DNA of 45,042 nucleotides from a virus, in IMG/VR virus record IMGVR_UViG_3300028562_000004, positions 1 to 45,042 of that record; one strand, written 5' to 3'. Position 1 is the stretch's first letter. Each line of letters begins with the position of its first letter. The translations under genes and the position numbers were made by a program. Of the stretch, positions 7,519-14,214 are shown in pieces. Below the pieces are notes generated by a model, which was given only the letters and a program-made list of their open reading frames with translations, did not search any database and was not told where the DNA came from.

Positions 7519-7791
7519 TTACTCGGAAACGCCCTGCACAGAAAGCAGGCTTCCGTCCGAATCCACGCAGTCGGCCCCGACGATCTGGGTCTCTTTGGTA
7601 CGTGCGTTGTAAGCAGTCCTCGGCTTGATCTTGAGTCCCGCCATCTTACAGAGACCGGTGTCTCTCGTTAGATCGGCCGCGTTGTACGCGGCGTGTGTAC
7701 GTGCCATGTTAGTTATGTTACACACAGCACCCATGATCAGGGCAACACTGACACAAAGGAGGATCGGGCCAGTGGATATATCGCGACTCAT
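7519..7791 (-). CDS. Membrane-anchored cysteine-pair protein, 90 aa
   Basis: Paralogue of the neighbouring 114-aa protein. N-terminal membrane helix (GPILLCVSVALIMGAVCNI), followed by AAYNAADL, a cysteine (GLCKMAG), then IVGADCVDSDG. AAGGAATCAAT precedes ATG 7791. Base composition is a little lower in GC than the neighbours. Probably exported with the cysteine pair in the periplasm; function unknown. Confidence 0.6.
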   Translation of the reverse strand: MSRDISTGPILLCVSVALIMGAVCNITNMARTHAAYNAADLTRDTGLCKMAGLKIKPRTAYNARTKETQIVGADCVDSDGSLLSVQGVSE

Positions 7792-7821
7792 ATTGATTCC
7801 TTGGTTGATTGGTTGATCGTA

Positions 7822-8166
7822 CTAGATGAATTTACGGTTGAGGACTTGACGTTTGGGCTTCTCGGGCTTGGCCTTGGTCACCATCTTGGCGTCCAGCAGC
7901 TCGTAGTCGAAGAGCTCGTCCCGAGGGCGTTCGGTGTAGACGACGAGGGCCTTTAGCGCCCCGCCGGCGTTCATGTAGCCGCATACGAGGCCGGGCTCCC
8001 ACATGCCCTTGAAGCCTTGGAGGCGGATCCTGCACACAGACCCCGCCTTTGGTCTGGTCTTGAGCTCGGCCGCTAGATCGCTAGGGAGGTCCGCCTTGTG
8101 CGCCTTGTAGGCGGCGAATCCTGCCCTCTCCTCGATGGCGGCAATGACCGTGCTCGGTTTCTGCAT
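7822..8166 (-). CDS. Hypothetical protein, 114 aa
   Basis: Not recognised. Helical N-terminus (AAIEERAGFAAYKAHKADL), then a beta-rich middle (GSVCRIRLQGFKGMWEPGLVCGYM, ALVVYTERP) resembling a small SH3-like barrel, and a basic tail (KAKPEKPKRQVLNRKFI). GGGAG is 10 bases before ATG 8166. Confidence 0.55.
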   Translation of the reverse strand: MQKPSTVIAAIEERAGFAAYKAHKADLPSDLAAELKTRPKAGSVCRIRLQGFKGMWEPGLVCGYMNAGGALKALVVYTERPRDELFDYELLDAKMVTKAKPEKPKRQVLNRKFI

Positions 8167-8173
8167 GTTGGGC

Positions 8174-8500
8174 CTACTCCCTGGACTTGGTGACCTTGAG
8201 TTTCGTGACGACAGAGCGGAGGTAGGGAACCTGCTTGCCGGCCTTGACGATGATGGCTTTGGCCTTCTCCTGATTCAGGTGCATCTGGTCGAAGGTCGAC
8301 AGCATGACCTGGAGGGGCGGGCCGTCCGGGTACTCGACCCAGGTCTTGCCCGGCGTGTAGAAGTCTACCAGGAAGCCCTTGAAGTTCCGCTCGTCGGCCT
8401 CCAGCCGGTTGACGAGGGACCGAGCGCGCTGGAGCCGGCGCTGGAGCCGCTCCAACTCCTGGGTCGCTGTCGCGGCCTTGTAAGTGAATCGCTTGCCCAT
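8174..8500 (-). CDS. Hypothetical coiled-coil protein, 108 aa
   Basis: Start at ATG 8500 (MGKRFTYK), preceded by AGGAGACCCAAC; an in-frame start at 8560 lacks such a site. Residues 10-40 (TQELERLQRRLQRARSLVNRLE) form a clear coiled coil, followed by a short beta segment (VEYPDGPPLQVML) and a basic C-terminus. Likely an oligomer; function unknown. Confidence 0.55.
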   Translation of the reverse strand: MGKRFTYKAATATQELERLQRRLQRARSLVNRLEADERNFKGFLVDFYTPGKTWVEYPDGPPLQVMLSTFDQMHLNQEKAKAIIVKAGKQVPYLRSVVTKLKVTKSRE

Positions 8501-8517
8501 GTTGGGTCTCCTGAAGT

Positions 8518-8790
8518 TCAGTCGTGCGGGTGGCGACCAGGGCGGGACCAGATGCTCCAACTCTTGACCAGCTCGAGCTTCTGATTTAGGAAGCCTTTGA
8601 GCTGGACAGCGGTCTCGGCGCTGATCATGGGCTCGACGTCCACGATGTGGAGATCGTCCAGGAGCGCGAGCTTGATGGCGGTGAGGTTGCCCGCCGGCCT
8701 GGCGCCGAACTGCTGAATGTGATTATAGCGCTCCTCGTAGCCCTCCATGGTCAGGCACTTAGGCTTCGCTGCGTTGGTGAGATCGACCAT
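8518..8790 (-). CDS. Hypothetical protein, 90 aa
   Basis: Start ATG 8790 (MVDLTNAAKPK) follows GAGAAAGG and lies one base after the upstream stop (TGACATG), giving translational coupling. Mostly helical (LTAIKLALLDDL, TAVQLKGFLNQKLELVKSW). Family not recognised. Confidence 0.5.
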   Translation of the reverse strand: MVDLTNAAKPKCLTMEGYEERYNHIQQFGARPAGNLTAIKLALLDDLHIVDVEPMISAETAVQLKGFLNQKLELVKSWSIWSRPGRHPHD

Positions 8791-8791
8791 G

Positions 8792-9193
8792 TCAGTCCCC
8801 TTTCTCGAGGTGGGTGGCGATGCGAATCGCCCGGGTCTTGAAAACCAGCGCGCGGACGACTGCGGTCTGGATGAAGTCGTACAAGGCTTTGGCCTCACGG
8901 CCTTTGCCGAAGTCCGAGCGCTCGTACTTGGCGAGCATCTGCAGGTGGGCCTTGGCATCTGGCAGGCGGGTGAAGAAGCCGGCCTCGAACAGCTGATCGA
9001 TGGGGACGACCAGGTCCACGTCGTGCTCGCTATTGCCGCTGCCACGGAGCCAGACCAGCTTGTCGTCGGGCGACGCCAAGTAGTAGAACTTGCCGGTCTG
9101 GATGTACTGGCGCTTCGGCTTCAAGGCCGCGTCACGCGTCGCGTTCTCGCCGTCGAGTGCATGGCCGAAGCCACCTCTGTAGATCTTCGTCAT
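8792..9193 (-). CDS. Hypothetical protein, 133 aa
   Basis: Not recognised. Contains a strand pair (GKFYYLASPDDKLVWLRG) and then VDLVVPIDQLFEAGFF, with a helical C-terminal half (AHLQMLAKYERSDFG, AVVRALVFKTRAIRIA). ATG 9193 overlaps the upstream TGA as ATGA. Confidence 0.55.
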   Translation of the reverse strand: MTKIYRGGFGHALDGENATRDAALKPKRQYIQTGKFYYLASPDDKLVWLRGSGNSEHDVDLVVPIDQLFEAGFFTRLPDAKAHLQMLAKYERSDFGKGREAKALYDFIQTAVVRALVFKTRAIRIATHLEKGD

Positions 9194-9585
9194 TCGAAGT
9201 CTCCTTCGTCGCGACGCTTGAGCTTGAGGCCCTTCATCGCCTTGACCGCATCTTTGTGGCGCTTGATCACCAGCCTCTTGGGACTGGGGACGGTGATGTA
9301 GCCGCCTTGGCCATCGTCCTCCTCCTCGAGCTCGGAGTCATCGTCATCCTCGCGGATCCTGAGGGCGTAGTTCACCACCCTCGTGGTCGGGTCGGCGATC
9401 CACTTCAAGTGACTGTGGTTGAACCAGGAACAGCCGTTGACGCTGTACTCGAGGCAGCCGGTGCCGGTGCTGACGCCGGTCACGATCAGGGCGTCACCGT
9501 TGTCGATCCACGATGCCCAAGTTGGGGACGCACGATTCGTGAGCGCCACCTCGGTACCGATGGCAAGGCTGATGGGTTTCTTCAT
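9190..9585 (-). CDS. Hypothetical protein with acidic linker, 131 aa
   Basis: The N-terminal 75 residues are beta-rich (IGTEVALTN, GDALIVTGVS, SWFNHSHLKWI), a small barrel-like fold. An acidic stretch (DDDDSELEEEDDG) links to a basic tail (KRLVIKRHKDAVKAMKGLKLKRRD). The opposite charges suggest regulated interaction with a partner or nucleic acid, which is inference. Leader contains the CAACCAACGAAAGAACCAAC sequence common to several minus-strand genes. Confidence 0.5.
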   Translation of the reverse strand: MKKPISLAIGTEVALTNRASPTWASWIDNGDALIVTGVSTGTGCLEYSVNGCSWFNHSHLKWIADPTTRVVNYALRIREDDDDSELEEEDDGQGGYITVPSPKRLVIKRHKDAVKAMKGLKLKRRDEGDFE

Positions 9586-9621
9586 GTTGGTTCTTTCGTT
9601 GGTTGATTGGGACGGGACGGC

Positions 9622-10128
9622 TCAGGCGCGGCCGAACTTCGAGGCCAGAGCCTGGATCTTCGAGTTGAGGCGCTCCATGTTGCGGATCTCCTCGGGGGTA
9701 GAGGTCCAGACCGGGGCCGGGGCAGCCGGATTGCGCTGGTCCACGCCTTGGATGCGACGGACGTGCTTGATCACGACGTCGAGGCCCGGGTTCGCGTTGG
9801 TGCCAGCCAAGTGGCGGAGGTTCCATTGCTTGAGCCAGATCAGCGTACCATCGGTCTGGGACCCGAAGCGGGTGGTCCACAGTTGGAGATCCCGTGACGT
9901 GACCTCGTACCATCCACCACCGATGTGCAGGACGTCGGCCTGGCGCTCGGCAGCGGCGCCGGCCCTCGAAGCACGGAAGGCCGCCATATCCTTGGCTCGT
10001 GCCTGAATCTTGAGGACGCTGTGCTTGATGCCGTGCGCCGGCTGGAACCAGTAGCGATAGCTGTTGGTCGCCGACTGGAAGTGAAGCTTCCTGGTCGTGG
10101 TGGCGAGGGCGGTTTGGATACTGTTCAT
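9622..10128 (-). CDS. Hypothetical protein, 168 aa
   Basis: Start at ATG 10128 (MNSIQTALATTTRKLHF), chosen over the in-frame 10167 because the latter lies in the CAACCAACC leader repeat. Contains a beta-rich centre (ADVLHIGGGWYEVTSRDLQLW, GTLIWLKQW) and an APAPVW linker before a helical C-terminus (MERLNSKIQALASKF). The ribosome-binding site is weak (ACGAG). Family not recognised. Confidence 0.5.
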   Translation of the reverse strand: MNSIQTALATTTRKLHFQSATNSYRYWFQPAHGIKHSVLKIQARAKDMAAFRASRAGAAAERQADVLHIGGGWYEVTSRDLQLWTTRFGSQTDGTLIWLKQWNLRHLAGTNANPGLDVVIKHVRRIQGVDQRNPAAPAPVWTSTPEEIRNMERLNSKIQALASKFGRA

Positions 10129-10191
10129 GGTTGACTCGTTGGTTGGTTGACTGGTAGAACGGGACACAAGTTGTGGAACGGGACAGAGGGG

Positions 10192-10455
10192 TCAGATGTC
10201 GTGGGTCGGCTTGAACAGCTTGCGGGCTTCCATGGCCAGATCGCACTGCATGTCGCTGCATCGGCCATCCAGCGTCCTGGATCCTCGCAAGTAACCCCAG
10301 ACCACGTCGAGGGTCTCGTTGATATAGCCCTCGTATGCAGTCCGATCCATTGGACGGGGGCTGACACCGAGTCGGTTGCAGTGCTCGATCACTGCCCCGG
10401 TCACGAACCAGAGGACATGCTTGGGTTCGATGTGAGACGTCGCGTACTTGGCCAT
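10192..10455 (-). CDS. Hypothetical protein, 87 aa
   Basis: ATG 10455 shares its A with the upstream TGA (TGATG) and has AAGGAG seven bases away, so it is preferred to the GTG three bases earlier. Helical protein (HVLWFVTGAVIEHCNRLG, INETLDVVWGYLRG) with three Cys (HCN, GRC, MQC). No recognised domain. The 63-base gap to its left (10129-10191) holds only a repeated GAACGGGACA. Confidence 0.5.
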   Translation of the reverse strand: MAKYATSHIEPKHVLWFVTGAVIEHCNRLGVSPRPMDRTAYEGYINETLDVVWGYLRGSRTLDGRCSDMQCDLAMEARKLFKPTHDI

Positions 10456-10871
10456 CACTGGGCTCCTTTGTTGCGGATGCGATCCGCGATTTCGTTGGCC
10501 TCGCGCAGTTCGGCGGCGAGGGAGCTGGTCCGCGGCTTGGTGTACTTCGTGCGCTTGGCACCGATCGGGACCACGGCGGTCCCACGACGGCGGCGGGGCT
10601 CGGTCTCGACCACCTTCTCCTCAACGATTCGCAAACGATCATCGAGGTCTGGGGTCGAGTACCACCAGAGCTTGCCGTCGCTGGCCATGCAATCCACCGC
10701 ATGGCGGTTCCTCAGATGGTGGAGGCTGGCCCCGACTTGGTTGGCGTTGACCTTGCCACCCAGACGCGTGATCAGCTGCCCTGCAGTGATGAAGTCGTCG
10801 GCGGCGACGAGGGCCTGGAGGACGAGGCTGACCTTGGTCGGCTCGCGATCGGCCTTCTTGTACTTGGACAT
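10455..10871 (-). CDS. Winged-helix DNA-binding protein, 138 aa
   Basis: Residues about 13-75 read as a winged helix: VSLVLQALVAADDFITAGQLITRLG (helices 1-2), ANQVGASLHHLRNRHAV (recognition helix), then the wing (CMASDGKLWWYSTP). A basic linker (EPRRRRG) leads to a helical tail. Likely a small transcriptional regulator of the phage or a host target; no partner is evident. Starts at ATG 10871. Confidence 0.55.
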   Translation of the reverse strand: MSKYKKADREPTKVSLVLQALVAADDFITAGQLITRLGGKVNANQVGASLHHLRNRHAVDCMASDGKLWWYSTPDLDDRLRIVEEKVVETEPRRRRGTAVVPIGAKRTKYTKPRTSSLAAELREANEIADRIRNKGAQ

Positions 10872-10874
10872 GAT

Positions 10875-11123
10875 TCAAGGCCCTCCATAGATCTTGTCTT
10901 CGGCTTCCCGCGCCATCCACAGGAAGAGCTCGCGGGCGACGGCGCGTTGACGCCGTCCTTGAAAGTCCTCCTCGCCGCGCATCACGGCCTTCTGCACCTT
11001 CTTGCCGATGCGGCGCTTGATGTCGATACGCGAGTTCGTGAGCCCGTAAGCCTTCTCCATCTGACGGTAGGTGCGGGTGCCAGCCTTCGGGCCGACGTTC
11101 CAGGGTTTAGGTTGCAGCTTCAT
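10875..11123 (-). CDS. Hypothetical basic helical protein, 82 aa
   Basis: ATG 11123 (MKLQPKPWNVGPKAGTR) follows AAGGAG by six bases; upstream extension is discounted. The sequence is helical and strongly basic (IDIKRRIGKKVQKAVMRG, RRQRAVARELFLWMAREAE), consistent with nucleic-acid binding. Not recognised. Confidence 0.5.
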   Translation of the reverse strand: MKLQPKPWNVGPKAGTRTYRQMEKAYGLTNSRIDIKRRIGKKVQKAVMRGEEDFQGRRQRAVARELFLWMAREAEDKIYGGP

Positions 11124-11133
11124 GATCGACTCC

Positions 11134-11451
11134 TTAGTTCCAAGCGCAGGCAACGGCCTGGCGGTAGACCGAGCGCGCATCCAGACCGAAGAAGCGGAAG
11201 GTGCCAACCTTGGCGGCGAAGCGAGCCGTGCCGTCGGGGCTGGCCGGGCGCGGCGCGATGACGATCGGTGGCAGACCGCGGGTCTTGACCGTGATGACGC
11301 CCTTGTGGTCTTGCACAAAGCGGACCTTCGTGATGCGGCCGTCCTTGAACTTGACGGTTCGCAGAAACTTGGTCGGCAGCTTGGACAGCGCTCTGGCGGC
11401 GAGGCTGATCAACGATGCTGCGAAGACTTGGGCCTGTGTCAGCGTTTGCAT
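11134..11451 (-). CDS. Small paralogous beta-rich protein, 105 aa
   Basis: Fourth member of the family seen at 1836-2270, 2325-2810 and 3928-4209. Shares VKF..G.I..VRFV...K.VI.V...GLP.IVI with the 93-aa protein and ends in a similar Tyr...Ala...Trp pattern. Its upstream DNA (11482-11529) also matches the leader of that gene, so gene and control element were duplicated together. Start ATG 11451 after AAGGAACCACC. Function unknown. Confidence 0.6.
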   Translation of the reverse strand: MQTLTQAQVFAASLISLAARALSKLPTKFLRTVKFKDGRITKVRFVQDHKGVITVKTRGLPPIVIAPRPASPDGTARFAAKVGTFRFFGLDARSVYRQAVACAWN

Positions 11452-11481
11452 GGTGGTTCCTTGGTTGGTTGGGCAATGGGG

Positions 11482-11530
11482 GTTTTGCGTCCAGGCTCGT
11501 GCCTGCCTCCCCGCACCCCCATTTTACCCC
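11482..11530 (-). repeat. Leader element B (repeated at 4281-4327)
   Basis: Second copy of the leader core: GGTAAAATGGGGG, TGCGGGGA, a GCAGGCAC tract, then CCTGGACG and AAAACC. It lies 31 bases before the start codon of the paralogous gene at 11451. Unlike copy A it is not in the frame of an annotated gene, which favours a nucleic-acid function. Confidence 0.55.
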
Positions 11531-11584
11531 CAAAAGGGACCAAAAAGTCCTGCCGGGAGGTAAAAACAGGACCAAAAAGAGGGC

Positions 11585-11630
11585 AAACCCGCTGTTTTTG
11601 CCTCAAAATGCAGCACAAAACAGCGGGTTT
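11585..11630 (-). terminator. Perfect 14-bp inverted repeat, probable terminator
   Basis: AAACCCGCTGTTTT and AAAACAGCGGGTTT are separated by 18 bases. In the minus-strand transcript the stem is followed by GCCCTCTTTTTGG, a U-rich run. It lies in the 281-base gene-free stretch 11452-11732, downstream of the gene ending at 11733. The rest of that stretch holds a smaller GTCCTG...CAGGAC hairpin (11547-11571) and leader element B; 11631-11732 shows nothing recognisable. Confidence 0.6.
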
Positions 11631-11732
11631 ACCCCTATACCAGTTACCCCTCATGGGTCCTGGTTGGATCACGGTTTGATCCTGTGCAGACGCTCCGCAT
11701 CGTCATGCAAACGGAGGTCAGCCCAGGCCCGG

Positions 11733-12389
11733 TCAGTTGGCGTGCGGCTTGAGGAAGGCGACGACCTTCTCGTTGTGCTGGAGTTCCTTCAGCATGTACT
11801 TGATCTCGGGCTTCGTGTACTGACCGCGGCTGCGGATGCGGTTCAGGGCCTCGATCGGCGCCTTGTCCTTGATGCTGGCCACGAACATGGTGAAGCCAGA
11901 TGACAGCGCGTTCGGCTTGTCGTCCTCGGCCCCGGCCACAGAAGCACCGGCGTTGATGTTGGTCAGCTCTTCGACGGTGATCACGTCGGCGCCAGAACCC
12001 TGGATAGTGCGGGCGGCAGTCGCGTCCTTGATCTGTTGTTCGCGCTCGTTGAGGCGGTCCTTCTCCTCCTGGGCGCCTTCCTGGGACAGGAGGGCCAGGG
12101 CGTAGTCCTCGGTGATTGGGATGATCAGGCCGCTGGCCACCGCGTTGCGGAACTCGGACGCTTCGAGGAGTTGACGACGCGGGACCTGCTCGGTCAGGCA
12201 GACCGGAAGCCACGATTGCGGCAGGTGCAGGTCGTCGGTCTTTGTGCCGTTCTGCTTGGGGATGCCGACGTGGACCTCGCCCTGGGCGCGGACCTTGGAA
12301 CTGGCGCTGCCATTCAGGGCCCAGATCGGGTCGGTGATGGTGCCGCGCTCGAGCTGGGCGATGGTGAGTGTGTTGTCGTTCTGAGCCAT
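11733..12389 (-). CDS. Hypothetical protein, 218 aa
   Basis: Start at ATG 12389 (MAQNDNTLTIAQLERG) behind CAGGAACACC. Contains a glutamate/lysine-rich helix (EEKDRLNEREQQIKDATAA), an Ala/Gly linker, and a helical C-terminus (APIEALNRIRSRGQYTKPEIKYMLKEL). No membrane segment or metal site. Family not recognised. Confidence 0.55.
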   Translation of the reverse strand: MAQNDNTLTIAQLERGTITDPIWALNGSASSKVRAQGEVHVGIPKQNGTKTDDLHLPQSWLPVCLTEQVPRRQLLEASEFRNAVASGLIIPITEDYALALLSQEGAQEEKDRLNEREQQIKDATAARTIQGSGADVITVEELTNINAGASVAGAEDDKPNALSSGFTMFVASIKDKAPIEALNRIRSRGQYTKPEIKYMLKELQHNEKVVAFLKPHAN

Positions 12390-12495
12390 GATGATGGTGT
12401 TCCTGGTGAATGCTCCTAGATGTGTAGGGAGCTGGAGGAGTGCAGTTGCCGATACGGTGCAGTGTTTTGTTGGAAGGCGCGTTGCCTTCTCGGAC

Positions 12496-12524
12496 GCGGC
12501 CGCTCGCTGATGAAGCGGCGGCCG
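12496..12524 (-). terminator. GC-rich inverted repeat
   Basis: GCGGCCG (12496-12502) and CGGCCG (12519-12524) flank a 16-base loop, giving a strong hairpin a few bases after the stop of the gene at 12532-12906. No clear U tract. The surrounding 142-base gap (12390-12531) contains nothing else recognised. Confidence 0.4.
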
Positions 12525-12531
12525 TCTTGTT

Positions 12532-12906
12532 CTAGGTCTGGGTCGTGCCGACGATGCCGCGCGCCACACGATCTGCGGACCTGGCTTCGAGAGCCTGAAG
12601 CGCCTGGTCCATCAGGGTGATGGCCTTCGCGTTGGCGTCGCTAGGAACGATGATGTTCTTGACACGGGTCCGGTCGATGCAGACGGCGAGCAGGTGCTCG
12701 ATGGTCACGCCGTTGGGCGGCTTCTCGGGAGTGATGGCGCCGTTCTGGAACAGGATCCTGGCAATGAGGTCGCGCTTGATACCAGGATCGTGTGGATCCT
12801 GAGACTGCACTCCACATACCAGGTAGCGATTGCCTGGAGGCCCACTGGTCTCGTTGTCAGCTGCGAAGATTGTGACGCCGTTCGGGTCGGTGTAGATGAC
12901 CCTCAT
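12532..12906 (-). CDS. Hypothetical protein, 124 aa
   Basis: Not recognised. N-terminal beta segments (MRVIYTDPNGVTIFAAD, NRYLVCGV), then helices (KRDLIARILFQNGAI, ITLMDQALQALEARSADRVARG). ATG 12906 overlaps the upstream stop as ATGA, so it is translationally coupled to the gene at 12903-13400. Confidence 0.5.
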   Translation of the reverse strand: MRVIYTDPNGVTIFAADNETSGPPGNRYLVCGVQSQDPHDPGIKRDLIARILFQNGAITPEKPPNGVTIEHLLAVCIDRTRVKNIIVPSDANAKAITLMDQALQALEARSADRVARGIVGTTQT

Positions 12907-13400
12907 TGATCGATCTCCGGATCCTCCACTGAGGACTTGCTCAGATCGATGATCTCGTCGTCCGGATGGTCGTACGAGTCAGCCACCTTGACTTCGGTGG
13001 CGGCGTCGGCTAGAGCATCCTTCAGTGCAGCCTCGATCTCGTCGTCGGGCTGCGAATTCTGGGCTTCCGCCTGCTCCTGAGCCACGGATGCGCGGCCGGC
13101 ACCGAATGCGTTGCTGTAGATGACAGATTGGAGGGAGGCGCGAACATGCTTGAGACAGGCGTCGAGGTCGTGTTCCACGATGGCCAGGTCTTCGTACACG
13201 ATCTTCGCGATCATGGAATCGGGTCCCTGAGCGCCACGCGGGCTCAGGCCGAGAGTGAGACCCTTGCCGGGCTCGAACCACGAGGCCAGCGCCAGGGGAT
13301 ACTTCGCGAGGAACGCGGCCTGCGCCGCAGGCCGCGCTTGTTGAGCTGCCTGTTGCTGAGCTTGTTCGGCGGTTTGATCTTGAGTCGATTCAGTGGTCAT
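12903..13400 (-). CDS. Hypothetical Gln/Ala-rich and acidic protein, 165 aa
   Basis: Start at ATG 13400 (MTTESTQDQTAEQ) behind CAGGAATACTGAAC; the frame opens at 13439 but without a ribosome-binding site. N-terminal 28 residues are Gln/Ala-rich, the middle is compact (ASWFEPGKGLTLGLSP, AIVEHDLDACLKHV), and the C-terminus is acidic (DDEIEAALKDALADAATE, DDEIIDLSKSS). A GTAAATA box lies 43 bases upstream. Function unknown. Confidence 0.55.
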   Translation of the reverse strand: MTTESTQDQTAEQAQQQAAQQARPAAQAAFLAKYPLALASWFEPGKGLTLGLSPRGAQGPDSMIAKIVYEDLAIVEHDLDACLKHVRASLQSVIYSNAFGAGRASVAQEQAEAQNSQPDDEIEAALKDALADAATEVKVADSYDHPDDEIIDLSKSSVEDPEIDQ

Positions 13401-13438
13401 GTTCAGTATTCCTGGGTTGTGGGTTGACGTTGGGGTCA

Positions 13439-13909
13439 CTACTTATTTACACTTTTCGCTCCGAGATCAAGAAGCGCTTGACGCCGATTCATGAGGATGA
13501 TGCCAAGATTGTTTTCGCCTTCACCATCGACCTGACCCCAGAATCGGTCGTCGTGTCGGTTGCCCTCGATCAGGATCGCGTTGTCGGTATCGACAAGCGC
13601 TTGTGCGAGCGGAGACTTGAGTACGAATTTGTGGTCAATGATAGCTTTCATGAAATGAAGTTTCCGCTGATCCCAGCCAGGACGGAGCGTCACACGATTA
13701 CCCATGCGCTTCGCATCACGCGCGTGTGGTGCCTCGAGACGGATGCGTTCTTGCTCACGCAACACGCTCGTCTTCATGGCCTGATACGCATGCTCACTGC
13801 TGGGCCAACGCAGAGCGCGGTACATCATGGGTCGCATGAAGAAGTTGGACAGGAATTCGTACTGGCCCTCGAACTGGAGGATGACGGGTCTTGCTGCGGA
13901 GTCGTTCAT
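13439..13909 (-). CDS. NADAR (YbiA-like) family protein, 156 aa
   Basis: Strong family pattern: FEGQYEFLSNFF, WPSSEHAYQAMKT, AKRMGNRVTLRPGW, LIEGNRHDDRFWG, then GENNLGIILMNRR. NADAR proteins are small N-glycosidases acting on riboflavin intermediates or ADP-ribose-linked substrates, and some act with DNA ADP-ribosylation systems (established family knowledge). In a phage this could reverse a host NAD/ADP-ribose-based defence or process a modified base; which one is inference. Length is typical. ATG 13909 overlaps the upstream stop. Its last codons (Val-Asn-Lys-stop) contain the GTAAATA box serving the next gene. Confidence 0.85.
   Translation of the reverse strand: MNDSAARPVILQFEGQYEFLSNFFMRPMMYRALRWPSSEHAYQAMKTSVLREQERIRLEAPHARDAKRMGNRVTLRPGWDQRKLHFMKAIIDHKFVLKSPLAQALVDTDNAILIEGNRHDDRFWGQVDGEGENNLGIILMNRRQALLDLGAKSVNK
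13444..13450 (-). promoter_or_regulatory. GTAAATA promoter-like box
   Basis: GTAAATAAG on the minus strand, 43 bases before ATG 13400. It matches boxes at 19534, 23089 and 31177 on the plus strand and resembles the core of T4-type late promoters (TATAAATA). It overlaps the end of the NADAR coding region. Confidence 0.45.
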
Positions 13910-14205
13910 TTGAAGCCATCCTGGGTGATGACAAGATTCTCGATGCGTTCGATCCGCATCGACTCTTGGATCTCAGCGCTCAGGTCTTGGACTGTGCTGA
14001 CGGCGAGCAGCGTGAATTCGATAGCCAGGGGGTAGTGAAGGTTATAGGCTCGTTGATGGGCGTGTAGAAAGCCGAGAGCCAGATCCAATCGCTTCTCGTT
14101 CAGATACGAGAAGGAGAGGAGCGTGTTCGTCACCGGGAAGGTCTCACCGCGGTTCATCATGGCGTTGCCGGGACCGCGCCATTCGTTGACCATGAGCAGG
14201 AGCAT
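13906..14205 (-). CDS. Hypothetical protein, 99 aa
   Basis: Not recognised. Helical (LDLALGFLHAHQRAYNLHYPLAIEFTLLAV), with a polar C-terminus. Start could be ATG 14205 (MLLLMVNEW) or the ATG four codons later; neither has a good ribosome-binding site, so coupling to the helicase stop at 14215 is likely. Ends in an ATGA overlap with the NADAR gene. Confidence 0.5.
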   Translation of the reverse strand: MLLLMVNEWRGPGNAMMNRGETFPVTNTLLSFSYLNEKRLDLALGFLHAHQRAYNLHYPLAIEFTLLAVSTVQDLSAEIQESMRIERIENLVITQDGFK

Positions 14206-14214
14206 GATGGGGTC

